DNA of 64,000 bases from Sphingomonas sp. (GCF_017304615.1 NZ_JAFKLZ010000001.1:1514570-1578569); one strand, 5' to 3'; numbered from the stretch's first letter, positions 50,987-59,982 are shown. A program made the numbers and translations. The notes: generated from the sequence alone by a model not told the origin.

Positions 50987-51637
50987 CTATGAGTCCCCGA
51001 AGCCGGCCTTCGCGAACCGGTCCGGCAACGGCGCGGTCGCGGCGATTTCGTCTTTGCCTTCGCGCGGTACGACCAATTCGGCCGCGTGGAGCAGCATCCC
51101 CAGCGGGCCAGCCTTGCCATATACGGGGTCGCCGACCACCGCCGCGCCCAGCCCCTCGATCGCGTGGACGCGGATCTGGTGCGTCCGCCCGGTCTCGGGC
51201 CGGAACTCGACGAGCGTACGCCCGTCCTGCACGCGCAGCGACTTCCACGCCGTCCGCGCCGCCTTGCCCTTGGGGTCGCCGGTCATCCGCCAGCCTTTCT
51301 CGCGCGACGATACCTTGGCGAGCGGCAAGTCGATCACCCCTTCCCCTTCGACCACGCCTTCGAGCACCGCGATATAGCGCTTCTTCACCAGATTCTGCTC
51401 GAACGCTTGCTGGAACCGCGCATGCGCCTTCGGATTGCGCGACAGCAGCAGGCACCCCGACGTGTCCTGATCGAGCCGATGCACCGCCATCGGCCAGCGC
51501 TTGAAGCCAAAGGTCAGGCTGTCGAGATGGTTCTCCAGGCTGATCGCGCCGTTGCGCGGGCGATCGACCGGCAAGCCCGCAGGCTTGTCGATGACCAGCG
51601 CTTCGCCGTCGAGAAACAACACTTTGTCCGCAAGCAT
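50987..51637 (-). CDS. RluA-family pseudouridine synthase
   Basis: 216 residues from ATG 51637, behind AAGGGG. Catalytic Asp56 in the family motif MAVHRLDQDTSGCLLL; RPETGRTHQIRVH and GDPVYGK are also present. No S4 domain, and length is close to the short RluA/TruC members, so the target may be rRNA or tRNA; not decided here. Forms a two-gene unit with arfB, both acting on the translation machinery. Confidence 0.92.
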   Translation of the reverse strand: MLADKVLFLDGEALVIDKPAGLPVDRPRNGAISLENHLDSLTFGFKRWPMAVHRLDQDTSGCLLLSRNPKAHARFQQAFEQNLVKKRYIAVLEGVVEGEGVIDLPLAKVSSREKGWRMTGDPKGKAARTAWKSLRVQDGRTLVEFRPETGRTHQIRVHAIEGLGAAVVGDPVYGKAGPLGMLLHAAELVVPREGKDEIAATAPLPDRFAKAGFGDS

Positions 51638-51704
51638 GACCCACCCCTTGCCACTCCGCGCGCCGCTATGCCAGTGACCGTCGCGCTTTGTCGGGAGCGT
51701 GTGG

Positions 51705-52484
51705 ATGCGAGTGCGGTGGCTGGCGTGGGTGTTGATGGTGCTGCCAACTGTCGCGATGGCGCTCACCCCGGTCACGCTTTGCCCCGGTCAGACCGTCGAG
51801 CCGATGGCCGATGGCCGAATGCTCGGCCACTTGCCCTATGCCGAGGCAAACCCAGCCGATCTCGTCACGATCCCCGGCGATTTCGGAGTCGGTAGGCCGT
51901 GCGTCATGCACAGGGATGCCGCCGCCGCGATGGTGCAGTTGCTCGCCGCCGCCGATCTCCAGCCAGCCGTAAAGGGCAAGCTGCGCGGAATTTCCTGCTT
52001 CCGTACGATCGAGCGTCAGCGCCAGATCTTCTGCAGCCAGATCGGCCCCAAGAAACGCTGCGCCAATGCCGCGGAGCGCGCCAAATCCTCCGGCCCGCCG
52101 GGGTATAGCGAGCACGCCACCGGCTATGCGCTCGACTTCGCCATCCGCCCGCTGACCAAGGGGTGCGGCGACGTCAGTGACTGCATCGCGCGCACGCCGC
52201 CGGGAAAATGGCTCTTGCAGCATGCGCCGGAATTCGGCTTCGAATTGTCCTTCCCGGCGGGCAATGCACAGGGCGTGACGTGGGAACCGTGGCACTGGCG
52301 CTGGGTCGGCACCAGCGCGACCGCGCCAGGTGCGTCCGCGGCGCGCGCGCTGTTCACGACTGCTCGTACACGCTTTCCCGCGCAACCTGCCGTCCGCGAC
52401 GTGACTCTGCCGCCCGAGTGGCAGAAGGCGATTGCGCCCTCGCCGGTGCCAACACCCGGCCCCACGCCAGCCTGGCCGAAATAG
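51705..52484 (+). CDS. Peptidase M15 (D-alanyl-D-alanine carboxypeptidase-like), exported
   Basis: 259 residues from ATG 51705, with GGGAG seven bases upstream; a GTG at 51699 is too close to that site. Signal peptide MRVRWLAWVLMVLPTVAMA. Zinc ligands His137 and Asp144 in SEHATGYALDF, and His197 in WEPWHWRWVG, the VanY pattern. Four cysteines in the mature part may form disulfides. Cleaves peptidoglycan stem peptides in the periplasm by family inference. Low-complexity Pro-rich C-terminus. Confidence 0.9.
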   Translation: MRVRWLAWVLMVLPTVAMALTPVTLCPGQTVEPMADGRMLGHLPYAEANPADLVTIPGDFGVGRPCVMHRDAAAAMVQLLAAADLQPAVKGKLRGISCFRTIERQRQIFCSQIGPKKRCANAAERAKSSGPPGYSEHATGYALDFAIRPLTKGCGDVSDCIARTPPGKWLLQHAPEFGFELSFPAGNAQGVTWEPWHWRWVGTSATAPGASAARALFTTARTRFPAQPAVRDVTLPPEWQKAIAPSPVPTPGPTPAWPK

Positions 52485-52486
52485 AA

Positions 52487-52515
52487 AAGGGCCCGAGCCG
52501 ACTGGCCCGGGCCCT
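52487..52515 (-). terminator. Terminator between convergent genes (with T-tract on the minus strand)
   Basis: CGGGCCC/GGGCCCG hairpin with loop of 12 bases, followed on the minus strand by TTTTCTATTT. It lies after the DUF2171-type gene (stop at 52539) and also after the M15 peptidase stop, serving the minus-strand gene best. Confidence 0.75.
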
Positions 52516-52538
52516 GCCCCGCAAACGGGTAAAGCTCC

Positions 52539-53471
52539 TCAGTAGGTGCCCGAGAAGCTGCGGTTAAGGATGCGACCCTGAGCATCCTGATCACGATCGG
52601 TGTTGCCGTCACCGAAAAACGCGCCACGCTCCTCGTCGCGCCAATGAGCCTTGGCTTCTTCGGCGGTTTTGCGCACGGTCACCTTGTCATCGACGCTTTG
52701 GATCCATCGCGAGGGAATCGAATGGTGCCGCCCGCCAGCGTCGGGATCGCTCTTGGTAAGGATGATGCGGTCGCCGCGTACTTTATCCACGGTGCCGATA
52801 TGTTCACCGTCGGATCCGACCACATCCATATGTTCCGTGACGCGGCTCAACGACGTCCGCTGGCCCTGTCGTTCGGTACGCCACGATCCGAACTCGTTGG
52901 AGAACCTCTGCTGATTCTCGCGGCGATATTCGTCATAGTCGCGGTCCAACGCGGCGATCTGGCCCGATCGCCACGTGTCGTAATCGCGATCTCGCGAATA
53001 TTGCGCGTCAAGCTCGCGGCGGCGTTCCGCCTCGTCGTCGCCGAACCACGAACGGACTTCATCGCCCGCGCGATCGAAGAAACCGCGGTTTCGATAGTCG
53101 TAGCCCTGAGGTTCACGACCATACGTGCGGTTGCCGCCATACCCGCCGCCACTGAAACCACCATAGCTCCGGTCGCGGCCATATTCGCGGTTACCGCCAT
53201 AGCTCGACCCGTACGAGATCGAATTGTAATCGTTATACCCGGGCTCGGTGGCGCCTCGGCGATAGTCATCGCCGTATTGGCCGCCGCGGTCCGCGAATTC
53301 CTGCGAACGGTTGCGGCTGTAATAGCCCCGCTCGCCATGATCGTCGCGACCATAGCCGGGGTTGCTGCCGGCGCCGTAATCGCGCGCTGCTGCCTCTTCG
53401 TCATCGCGATTGAAACGGCTGCCACGCCAATCGTCTTGTGATCGTCCGCGCGGATAACGTTCATAGCCCAT
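52539..53471 (-). CDS. DUF2171-type protein with Arg/Gly/Tyr-rich low-complexity N-terminus
   Basis: 310 residues from ATG 53471 (MGYERYPRGRSQDDW); a start at 53573 has no support. Residues 1-130 are strongly biased to Tyr, Gly, Arg, Asp and Asn with repeats such as GYGGNR and YGR. Then a charged helix SWFGDDEAERRRELDAQYSR (141-160) and a C-terminal beta domain, MDVVGSDGEHIGTVDKVRGD to SIPSRWIQSVDDKVTVRKT (215-269), resembling DUF2171/PRC-barrel-like folds. No signal peptide. Biased proteins like this may phase-separate or act in stress; function unknown. Ends at the terminator at 52487. Confidence 0.85.
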   Translation of the reverse strand: MGYERYPRGRSQDDWRGSRFNRDDEEAAARDYGAGSNPGYGRDDHGERGYYSRNRSQEFADRGGQYGDDYRRGATEPGYNDYNSISYGSSYGGNREYGRDRSYGGFSGGGYGGNRTYGREPQGYDYRNRGFFDRAGDEVRSWFGDDEAERRRELDAQYSRDRDYDTWRSGQIAALDRDYDEYRRENQQRFSNEFGSWRTERQGQRTSLSRVTEHMDVVGSDGEHIGTVDKVRGDRIILTKSDPDAGGRHHSIPSRWIQSVDDKVTVRKTAEEAKAHWRDEERGAFFGDGNTDRDQDAQGRILNRSFSGTY

Positions 53472-53723
53472 CGAAACGGCTCCTATCTCCTGGTTGGGAA
53501 GGCGGCGCGGCCAAGGGGAAGACCGCGTCCGCCCAAACCAGAAACGGCGAGGAATCGGGCCTAGTTCCGCCAATTCGTCGCAACTTGACGCAGGTTAGCT
53601 ACTCTCCGCGGCGGCGCGGCGTGAGATGGGGCAGAAGCGCGGCGAAGCGCGTGTTGCAAAGGCCGGAAATGGTCGTTAGAGGCCACCGCTCCCGACGGCC
53701 AAAGCCGCCTTCGGGGGTGGAGC

Positions 53724-53799
53724 GGGGCTGTAGCTCAGATGGGAGAGCGCTGCAATCGCACTGCAGAGGTCAGGGGTTCGATTCCCCTCAGCTCCACCA
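53724..53799 (+). tRNA. tRNA-Ala (anticodon CGC)
   Basis: 76 bases including an encoded CCA. Acceptor stem GGGGCTG/CAGCTCC (one G-U pair), D arm with GTAGCTCAG, anticodon stem CTGCA/TGCAG with loop ATCGCAC, giving CGC after U33, and T arm GGGGTTCGATTCCCC. CGC reads GCG, a very common Ala codon here. No neighbouring tRNA; no attachment-site duplication noticed in this window. Confidence 0.96.
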
Positions 53800-53819
53800 A
53801 CCTCCCTGGCCGATAATCG

Positions 53820-54689
53820 TCATGTTGCCGGGGCCAGCTTATCCTGAGTCTTGGTCTCGAAATCGCTGGCGTCGTGGCGTTCCCACAACTGGGTTTCTGG
53901 CTCGCCCATCACCTTGTTGACCATGCGTCCGCGCTGCACGGCGGGTCGGGCAAAGATCTGGTCGGTCCAGCGGATGACGTTCTTGTATTCGTGCGCCGAC
54001 AGGAATTCGGCGGCGTCGCCATACGCCAGCCCCTTGACTACCGCGCCATACCAAGGCGCGGCCGCGATGTCGGCGATCGTGTAGTCCGGCCCGCCGAGAT
54101 ATTCGCTCTCGGCCAGCCGCCGGTCGAGCACGTCCAACTGGCGCTTCACCTCCATCGCATAGCGATCGATCGCATATTCGATCTTGGTCGGGGCGTAGGC
54201 ATAGAAATGGCCGAACCCGCCGCCCAGGAACGGCGCAGAGCCCATCTGCCACATCAGCCATGACAGCACTTCGGCGCGCGCCGGATAATCGGGCGGCAGG
54301 AACGCGCCGAATTTCTCCGCGAGATAGATCAGGATCGCACCCGATTCGAACACCCGCACCGGCGTGTCGCTGCTGTGATCGACCAGGGCCGGAATCTTCG
54401 AATTCGGATTGGCCGCGACGAAGCCGCTGCCGAACTGGTCCCCCTGGTTGATGCGGATCAACCAGGCGTCGTACTCCGCCCCTGCGTGGCCGAGCGCGAG
54501 CAGTTCCTCGAGCATTACCGTCACCTTCACCCCGTTGGGCGTGGCGAGCGAGTAGAGTTGCAGCGGATGCTTGCCGACCGGCAATTCCTTGTCGTGGGTC
54601 GCGCCAGCGATCGGGCGATTGATATTGGCGAAGGCCCCGCCATTCTCCTTGTTCCAGGTCCAGACCTTGGGCGGCGTATAGTCGGTCAT
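53820..54689 (-). CDS. yghU: Glutathione-dependent disulfide-bond oxidoreductase (YghU-type GST)
   Basis: 289 residues. N-terminal start YTPPKVWTWNKENGGAFANI and the thioredoxin-fold part with HPLQLYSLATPNGVKVTVML are characteristic of YghU/YfcG-type nu-class GSTs, which bind two glutathiones and lack a catalytic Cys. VFESGAILIYLAEKFG gives the glutathione gamma-glutamyl site. The helical domain ends at ERHDASDFETKTQ. Stop codon 21 bases after the convergent tRNA gene. Confidence 0.93.
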   Translation of the reverse strand: MTDYTPPKVWTWNKENGGAFANINRPIAGATHDKELPVGKHPLQLYSLATPNGVKVTVMLEELLALGHAGAEYDAWLIRINQGDQFGSGFVAANPNSKIPALVDHSSDTPVRVFESGAILIYLAEKFGAFLPPDYPARAEVLSWLMWQMGSAPFLGGGFGHFYAYAPTKIEYAIDRYAMEVKRQLDVLDRRLAESEYLGGPDYTIADIAAAPWYGAVVKGLAYGDAAEFLSAHEYKNVIRWTDQIFARPAVQRGRMVNKVMGEPETQLWERHDASDFETKTQDKLAPAT

Positions 54690-54779
54690 GCGGGTCTCCT
54701 CGATCGCTCGCCCGGGAGATAGTAACGCCCCGGCCGTTCGGTAAGCGGAACGAGTTGCGCGCTCGCAAATTTAACGTGA

Positions 54780-56009
54780 GTGACTTCATCATCTTCGCAA
54801 CACATCGGTCTTACCGAGCATCGCAACCTGCGCGGCGGGCAGCCGTGCTGGACCGCCGATCAAACCAACCCGCCCGTGCCGGATCCATTGCCCGACAGGG
54901 TCGAGATCGCGATCGTAGGCGCGGGCGTCGTCGGCGCAATGCTTGCGGAGCGACTGACCCGCGACGGGCGCGAGGTCTTGCTGCTCGACCGCCGGTCGCC
55001 CGCGCATGGCGCAACCGCCGCATCGACCGCGCTCGTGATGTGGGCGCCCGACGTGCCGCTGACACACCTGGCGAAGCAAATCGGCGAGAGCGAAGCGGCA
55101 CGGCGCTGGTGCCGCGTCCAAACCGCGATGCGCAATCTCGCCTCACACATCGACGCGACCGGAATCGATTGCGCGCGCATCGATCGGCCCGAACTGTATC
55201 TTGCGGGCACGCTGCTCGAACAGGAGGGCTTGCACGTGGAGGGCGAAATGCGGCGGGCGCACGGACTTCCCTCGACCTTCCTCGATGCCGAAACGGTCGC
55301 CCGGCGGTTCGACATCGCGCCGCGCGCCGCGTTGCTGTCCGACGGCTGTTACGAAGTCGATCCGGTACGGCTAACCCTGGAATTGCTGTCGCGCGCCCGA
55401 TCGCGCGGCGCGAGGGCGTATTTCCCATGCGATGTCGTCGCGCTCGACGGCACGACGTTGGTCCTGGACGATGGCCGCACGGTGAGGGCCGACCATGTCG
55501 TACTCGCCTCGGGGTACGAGTGCGCTCGTCTGTTCCTGCCGCCCGCCTTCACGATAGGGTCGAGCTACGCGATCGCCACCGCGCCCGGCACCGCGCCGCT
55601 ATGGGGCGGCAATGCGATGATATGGGAAGCGGCCTCCCCCTATCTCTACACCCGCGCCACCGCTGACGGGCGGATCATCGCCGGAGGCGAGGACGAGGAT
55701 TTCGCCGATGCCGACGCCCGCGACGCGTTGATCGGGCCCAAAAGCGGAACGATCGCCGCGAAGCTCGCCACGATGATCGATGTGCCAGACATCGCGATCG
55801 ATTGCGCCTGGGCGGCGTCGTTCGGCGGCTCGCCAGACGGTCTCCCCGCGATTGGGCGCGCGGCGAATCACGACGGGTTGTGGCTGGCAAGCGCGTTCGG
55901 CGGCAACGGCGTGTCGTTCGCGGCGCTGGCGACCGAGATCATAGCTGGGGAATTGGCGGGCACGCCCGACCCCGACGCCGCGTGCTTCGATCCGTATCGG
56001 TTCGGCTAG
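54780..56009 (+). CDS. FAD-dependent oxidoreductase of the DAO family
   Basis: 409 residues from a GTG at 54780; start is uncertain because no good ribosome binding site precedes it, and an internal start just before the Rossmann motif is possible. FAD-binding GAGVVG (47-52), then LLDRRSPAHGATAASTALVM; the GGEDEDFADADARDALIG segment and the C-terminal GLPAIGR..GLWLASAFGGNG motif are typical of glycine/D-amino acid oxidase relatives, including gamma-glutamylputrescine oxidase. No signal peptide. The stop overlaps the dinB stop region (4 bases). Confidence 0.9.
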   Translation: MTSSSSQHIGLTEHRNLRGGQPCWTADQTNPPVPDPLPDRVEIAIVGAGVVGAMLAERLTRDGREVLLLDRRSPAHGATAASTALVMWAPDVPLTHLAKQIGESEAARRWCRVQTAMRNLASHIDATGIDCARIDRPELYLAGTLLEQEGLHVEGEMRRAHGLPSTFLDAETVARRFDIAPRAALLSDGCYEVDPVRLTLELLSRARSRGARAYFPCDVVALDGTTLVLDDGRTVRADHVVLASGYECARLFLPPAFTIGSSYAIATAPGTAPLWGGNAMIWEAASPYLYTRATADGRIIAGGEDEDFADADARDALIGPKSGTIAAKLATMIDVPDIAIDCAWAASFGGSPDGLPAIGRAANHDGLWLASAFGGNGVSFAALATEIIAGELAGTPDPDAACFDPYRFG

Positions 56010-57082
56010 TCGACCGGCAGCGCCAGTTGATCGGCTTCGTCGAGTGGCACCATCGATGCCAGCGTCACGCCGACCAGCCGGATGCCCGCGCGCAGAGGAA
56101 ACAGGGTGGCGATCAGTCGCTCCGCCACCGCGATCAGGTCCGCCCTGCTCGCGACCGTACCGCCCAGCGTCTTGCTGCGCGTGACGATGCGGAAATCGGC
56201 ATAGCGCGCCTTCACGACCACCGTCTTGCCGCTGGTCCGCGTGCGCTCCACCCAATCCCACACTTGGTCCGCCATTCGCCGCACCGCCGCCAGAACCTCA
56301 TCCGGTGTCGTAAGATCATGCGCGAAGGTTGTCTCCGACCCGGACGATTTGCGCGGGCGGTCGGGCGTCACCTCGCGGTCGTCCTCACCCCGCGCGATCC
56401 TGTGATACCACGCGCCAGACTTGCCGAAATGGCTGGTGAGGAAGGAGAAATCACGCGCGCGGAGGTCTGCACCCGTCACGATCCCAAGCCGATTGAGTTT
56501 TTCCGCTGTCTTTGGCCCGATGCCGTGAAACCGCCCGACCGGCAGACCCGCAACGAAATCCGCCCCCTGTCCCGGCGGGATGACGAACTGGCCATCGGGC
56601 TTGTTCTGGTCGGACGCCAGTTTCGCGAGGAACTTGTTGTACGAAATCCCCGCCGACGCGGTCAGCCGCGTCGCCTCCAGAATCCGCGTCCGTATCTCGC
56701 TCGCTGTGGCAGTTGCCGACGGCAAACCCTTGAGATTGTTCGTGACATCCAGATACGCTTCATCGAGCGACAGTGGTTCGACCAGGGGAGTGTAGTCGTG
56801 GAATATCTCACGAATCTGGCGGGAGACATGACGATAGACGTCGAACCGGTGCGGCACGAACACCAGGTCGGGGCAACGTCTGAGCGCCACCACGGAGGGC
56901 ATCGCGGATCGCACGCCGAACTTGCGCGCTTCATAGCTCGCCGCCGCGACTACGCCGCGCCCGCTCGCCGATCCCACCGCCACCGGCCGCCCGCGCAACC
57001 CAGGGTCGTCGCGCTGTTCGACCGACGCGAAAAAGGCATCCATGTCGACGTGGATGATCTTGCGGGACACGCCGAAAAGCAT
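56006..57082 (-). CDS. dinB: DNA polymerase IV (Y-family)
   Basis: 358 residues from ATG 57082 (MLFGVSRKIIHVDMDAFFAS); a start at 57106 adds eight residues inside a repeat. Catalytic carboxylates in HVDMDAFFASVEQ and SLDEAYLDVT, the finger region YEARKFGVRSAMP, helix-hairpin-helix GIGPKTAEKLNRLGI and the little finger to ADQLALPVD. Translesion synthesis past minor-groove adducts. No SOS box is visible upstream; instead two 13-bp direct repeats occur at 57106-57139. Confidence 0.96.
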   Translation of the reverse strand: MLFGVSRKIIHVDMDAFFASVEQRDDPGLRGRPVAVGSASGRGVVAAASYEARKFGVRSAMPSVVALRRCPDLVFVPHRFDVYRHVSRQIREIFHDYTPLVEPLSLDEAYLDVTNNLKGLPSATATASEIRTRILEATRLTASAGISYNKFLAKLASDQNKPDGQFVIPPGQGADFVAGLPVGRFHGIGPKTAEKLNRLGIVTGADLRARDFSFLTSHFGKSGAWYHRIARGEDDREVTPDRPRKSSGSETTFAHDLTTPDEVLAAVRRMADQVWDWVERTRTSGKTVVVKARYADFRIVTRSKTLGGTVASRADLIAVAERLIATLFPLRAGIRLVGVTLASMVPLDEADQLALPVD

Positions 57083-57105
57083 GGCCGTTGCCGCCCCGCA
57101 ACACA

Positions 57106-57139
57106 ATCGAAGTTAACGGAAACACTATCGAAGTTAACG
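57106..57139. repeat. Two 13-bp direct repeats upstream of dinB and an S41 protease
   Basis: ATCGAAGTTAACG at 57106-57118 and again at 57127-57139, start to start 21 bases (about two helical turns), each with the palindrome GTTAAC. They sit in the 140-base divergent gap. This is the layout of a regulator binding pair, but it is not the SOS box. It is also not a CtrA site with seven-base spacing. Confidence 0.55.
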
Positions 57140-57222
57140 CTATTGCCCCAATTCGACCGCTTTGCTGTTGGTTAAGCGCGCGGCAACGAATCCCCCCAAA
57201 GGCCGCGTAAAGTGAGGCAGTG

Positions 57223-58701
57223 ATGCGAGTAACCCGGTTCGGACGCGCGATGAGCACCATCGCAGCTCTGTCCATGCTGGCCGGTTGTGGCGGCGGCGGT
57301 TCCACCACCGGGTCGGGCATCGCCGTGGTCGCGCCGACGAGTTCGAGCGGCAGCACACCAGCAGCCGACGCCAACGGCAATGCCAATATCGAGATCGCCG
57401 GTTGTTCGCTTCGCGAGCGGCAGGACTGGGCCTTCGCGCAGTTGAAGGAATGGTATCTGTTCCCCGACACGCTGCCCGCCAGCCTCGATCCTTCGGGCTA
57501 TTCGACCGTCCAGGCCTATGTCGATGCTCTCACTGCCACCGCGCGCGGCCAGCGCAAGGATCGCAACTTCACCTACCTCACCTCGATCAAGAGCGAGGAT
57601 TCCTACTACGGCACCGGCGCGAATGCCGGGTTCGGCGTGCGCCTGTCGTACGAGACCGCGGGCCGGGTGTTCGTGGCGGAAAGCTTCGAAGGCGCGCCCG
57701 CGCTCGCCGCCGGGATCGACCGCGGCACCGAAATCCTGGCGGTCGGCACCACGCCCGACAATCTGCAGAACGTCGGCGACTTGATCGCCGCGAACGGCGC
57801 GCAGGGCGTCACCGACGCGCTCGGCCCGACGACGGCGGGGACCAGCCGCGTGCTTCGCGTCTCGACGGGCGGCGTCGTCAGCACGGTCACACTCACCAAG
57901 ACCGATTATTCGATGACCCCGGTGTCGAACCGCTACGGAGCGAAGATCATTACCGAGGGCGGCAAGCAATACGGCTATGTCAACCTGCGCACCTTCATCT
58001 CGACCGCCGACCCGGCGTTGCGCGACGCCTTCGCGCAGTTCCGCGCGGCGGGTGTCACCGACATCATCGTCGACCTGCGCTATAACGGCGGCGGGCTGGT
58101 GTCGATCGCCGAACTGATGGGCGATTTGATGGGTGGCAACCGCGACGCATCCGATACGTTCGACTGGACGATGTACCGCACCGAAAAGCAGACCAGCAAT
58201 TCGACGCGCTATTTCAAGAATCAGCCGCAATCGATCGCGCCGACCCGCATCGCCTTCATCGGCAGCGGCGGCACCGCGTCGGCGAGCGAACTCGTGATCA
58301 ACGCGATGCGCCCGTATCTGCGCAGCAATGCGGCGCTGATCGGCACCAACACCTATGGCAAGCCGGTCGGCCAGATCGCGGTCGACAAGTCGACCTGCGA
58401 CGACCGGCTGCGCGTGGTCGCCTTCTCGCTCAAGAACGCGGATCGCGACGGCGATTATTATGACGGCCTCGCGTCGAAGATGGAGGCGAGTTGCCAGGCG
58501 GGCGACGACCTGGCCTATCCGATGGGCGACCCGCGCGAAGCCTCGACTCGCTCGGCGCTCGACTTCCTGCAGGGCAAGAGCTGCACGCGGATCGGCGCGA
58601 GCGGGGGGATCGGCACACTGGCGATCAAGGCCAAGCCGCGCGAACTGATCGTCCCCGCCGACGCCAGCACCGCACAACGCGAGACGCCCGGATTGTTCTA
58701 G
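57223..58701 (+). CDS. S41 family peptidase (C-terminal processing protease), lipoprotein
   Basis: 492 residues from ATG 57223 with GAGG upstream (GTG 57220 also possible). Lipoprotein signal with box LAGC (Cys about residue 22), followed by a Gly/Ser/Thr linker. PDZ part around AGIDRGTEILAVG. Catalytic Ser353 in GGTASASEL and Lys380 in TNTYGKPVG. The Ser-Lys gap is 27 residues, two longer than in Prc-type enzymes. The C-terminal Cys residues CDD and SCQAG may pair. Membrane-tethered protease in the periplasm. Confidence 0.92.
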   Translation: MRVTRFGRAMSTIAALSMLAGCGGGGSTTGSGIAVVAPTSSSGSTPAADANGNANIEIAGCSLRERQDWAFAQLKEWYLFPDTLPASLDPSGYSTVQAYVDALTATARGQRKDRNFTYLTSIKSEDSYYGTGANAGFGVRLSYETAGRVFVAESFEGAPALAAGIDRGTEILAVGTTPDNLQNVGDLIAANGAQGVTDALGPTTAGTSRVLRVSTGGVVSTVTLTKTDYSMTPVSNRYGAKIITEGGKQYGYVNLRTFISTADPALRDAFAQFRAAGVTDIIVDLRYNGGGLVSIAELMGDLMGGNRDASDTFDWTMYRTEKQTSNSTRYFKNQPQSIAPTRIAFIGSGGTASASELVINAMRPYLRSNAALIGTNTYGKPVGQIAVDKSTCDDRLRVVAFSLKNADRDGDYYDGLASKMEASCQAGDDLAYPMGDPREASTRSALDFLQGKSCTRIGASGGIGTLAIKAKPRELIVPADASTAQRETPGLF

Positions 58702-58708
58702 CAGTCGG

Positions 58709-58785
58709 GCGTCACCCCAGCGCACGCTGGGGTCTCTCACCGCATTGCATCGCCGCCTGAGATCCCGGCGTGCGCCGGGATGACG
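58709..58785. repeat. Inverted pair of REP-like units (BIME-like)
   Basis: REP 1 is GTCACCCCAGCG-CA-CGCTGGGGTCTC (58711-58736) and REP 2 is its inverted counterpart GAGATCCCGGCG-TG-CGCCGGGATGAC (58759-58784), separated by about 22 bases. Each has an 8-bp perfect stem with a two-base tip. The pair lies between the S41 gene and the Nudix gene, both plus strand, and may act as a 3'-end stabiliser. Confidence 0.85.
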
Positions 58786-58804
58786 CTTTTGATATTGCGC
58801 CGCC

Positions 58805-59566
58805 ATGTCCGACACTCCGCAACCCGCCATCCCCGCCGCGACGCTCGTCCTGATCCGCGACCGCGCGGGGGCGCCGCCCGACCTGCTGATGGTCGAGCGC
58901 GCCAAGGCGATGGCGTTCGCGGGCGGCATGCTGGTGTTTCCGGGCGGCCGGGTCGATCCCGGCGACCATGCACTGGCGGCGCGGCTGGGCGGCGATGCGG
59001 AGGATGCGCCCGCGCGCATCGCCGCGATCCGCGAGACGATCGAGGAAGCGGGCGTGCCCGTCGGCCTGACGCCGATGCCTGATGCTACAACGCTGGCCGC
59101 GATCCGCGCCGGGCTGCACGGCGGGGCGGGCTTCGCCGTATTGCTCGACACGCACGGCCTGACCATCGACCTCGACGCCCTCACCTGGTTCGCGCGCTGG
59201 CTCCCCGCGCACGCGCACATGCGGATTTTCGACACGCGCTTCTATCTCGCCCGCTGGCCCGATGGCGCGCCCGAGCCGGAGGTCGACGATACCGAAAACG
59301 TCCGCTTGCTCTGGGCGAGCGCCGCGCAAGTGCTCGCCGATTGCGACGCGGGCCGCGCGAAGGTGATCTTCCCGACCCGCCGCAACCTCGAACGGCTCGC
59401 GCAATATGCGGATTACGACCACGCCGTCGCGGAAGCGCTGGCCTATCCGCCGCGCACGATCACCCCGTTCACCGAGGAACGCGACGGCGTCCCCCACCTC
59501 TGCATCCCCGACGACCTCGGCTATCCGGTGACGAGCGAAAAGCTGACGGGGGCGTTGCGGGGATGA
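58805..59566 (+). CDS. Nudix hydrolase (coenzyme A diphosphatase/NUDT19-like)
   Basis: 253 residues. The Nudix box is split: GGRVDPGD (48-54) and, after an insertion of about 20 residues, AAIRETIEEAGV (73-84) carrying the metal-binding REXXEE. This split arrangement is known for the NUDT7/NUDT19 type. The rest is mostly helical, ending with IPDDLGYPVTSEKLTGALRG. Hydrolyses a nucleoside-diphosphate-linked substrate; CoA is an inference. Its stop overlaps the next start by four bases (ATGA). Confidence 0.9.
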   Translation: MSDTPQPAIPAATLVLIRDRAGAPPDLLMVERAKAMAFAGGMLVFPGGRVDPGDHALAARLGGDAEDAPARIAAIRETIEEAGVPVGLTPMPDATTLAAIRAGLHGGAGFAVLLDTHGLTIDLDALTWFARWLPAHAHMRIFDTRFYLARWPDGAPEPEVDDTENVRLLWASAAQVLADCDAGRAKVIFPTRRNLERLAQYADYDHAVAEALAYPPRTITPFTEERDGVPHLCIPDDLGYPVTSEKLTGALRG

Positions 59567-59949
59567 GACCCTGGAGATCTCGGTGCGGGGCGATCGCAGC
59601 GGCCATTGTGTCTGCCTGCTCGTCCCCCGCACGCGTCACCTATGATGCAAGCGTCGATTGCTACGCGAACGAGATAGCTTGGCATCAATTTGTCGATCAG
59701 CAATCCGATCCTAGATTCATGCTCCCGGGCGATAGCAATCGACTGGCGGTTTTGCGTTCGCGCGCTAGCCAAGCCGGCGAGGCGTTAGGCATCTCTAGCC
59801 GTGACGTCGATAGAGACCTCAAAGCGCGATCCGGGCGAGAACTGGCGCGCGATCCCACACGCGAGATGGATGCCGCTGCGGGGACGCGACTCCAGAAGGC
59901 CAGGCAATGTCTAAGAACCCCCGGCGGGTCGGCTTGGTATCAGCCCTGA
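59563..59949 (+). CDS. Small putative lipoprotein, unknown, translationally coupled to the Nudix gene
   Basis: 128 residues from ATG 59563, overlapping the Nudix stop by four bases. N-terminus MRPWRSRCGAIAAAIVSACS contains a possible lipobox (VSAC, Cys about residue 19). Mature part with several Cys and Arg (DASVDCYANEIAWHQF, ARQCLRTPGG), lower GC than its neighbours, and not recognised. Coupling suggests co-expression. Confidence 0.6.
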   Translation: MRPWRSRCGAIAAAIVSACSSPARVTYDASVDCYANEIAWHQFVDQQSDPRFMLPGDSNRLAVLRSRASQAGEALGISSRDVDRDLKARSGRELARDPTREMDAAAGTRLQKARQCLRTPGGSAWYQP

Positions 59950-59982
59950 TCCCTGGCGATCAGCTCCAAGGCCTCACATAGC

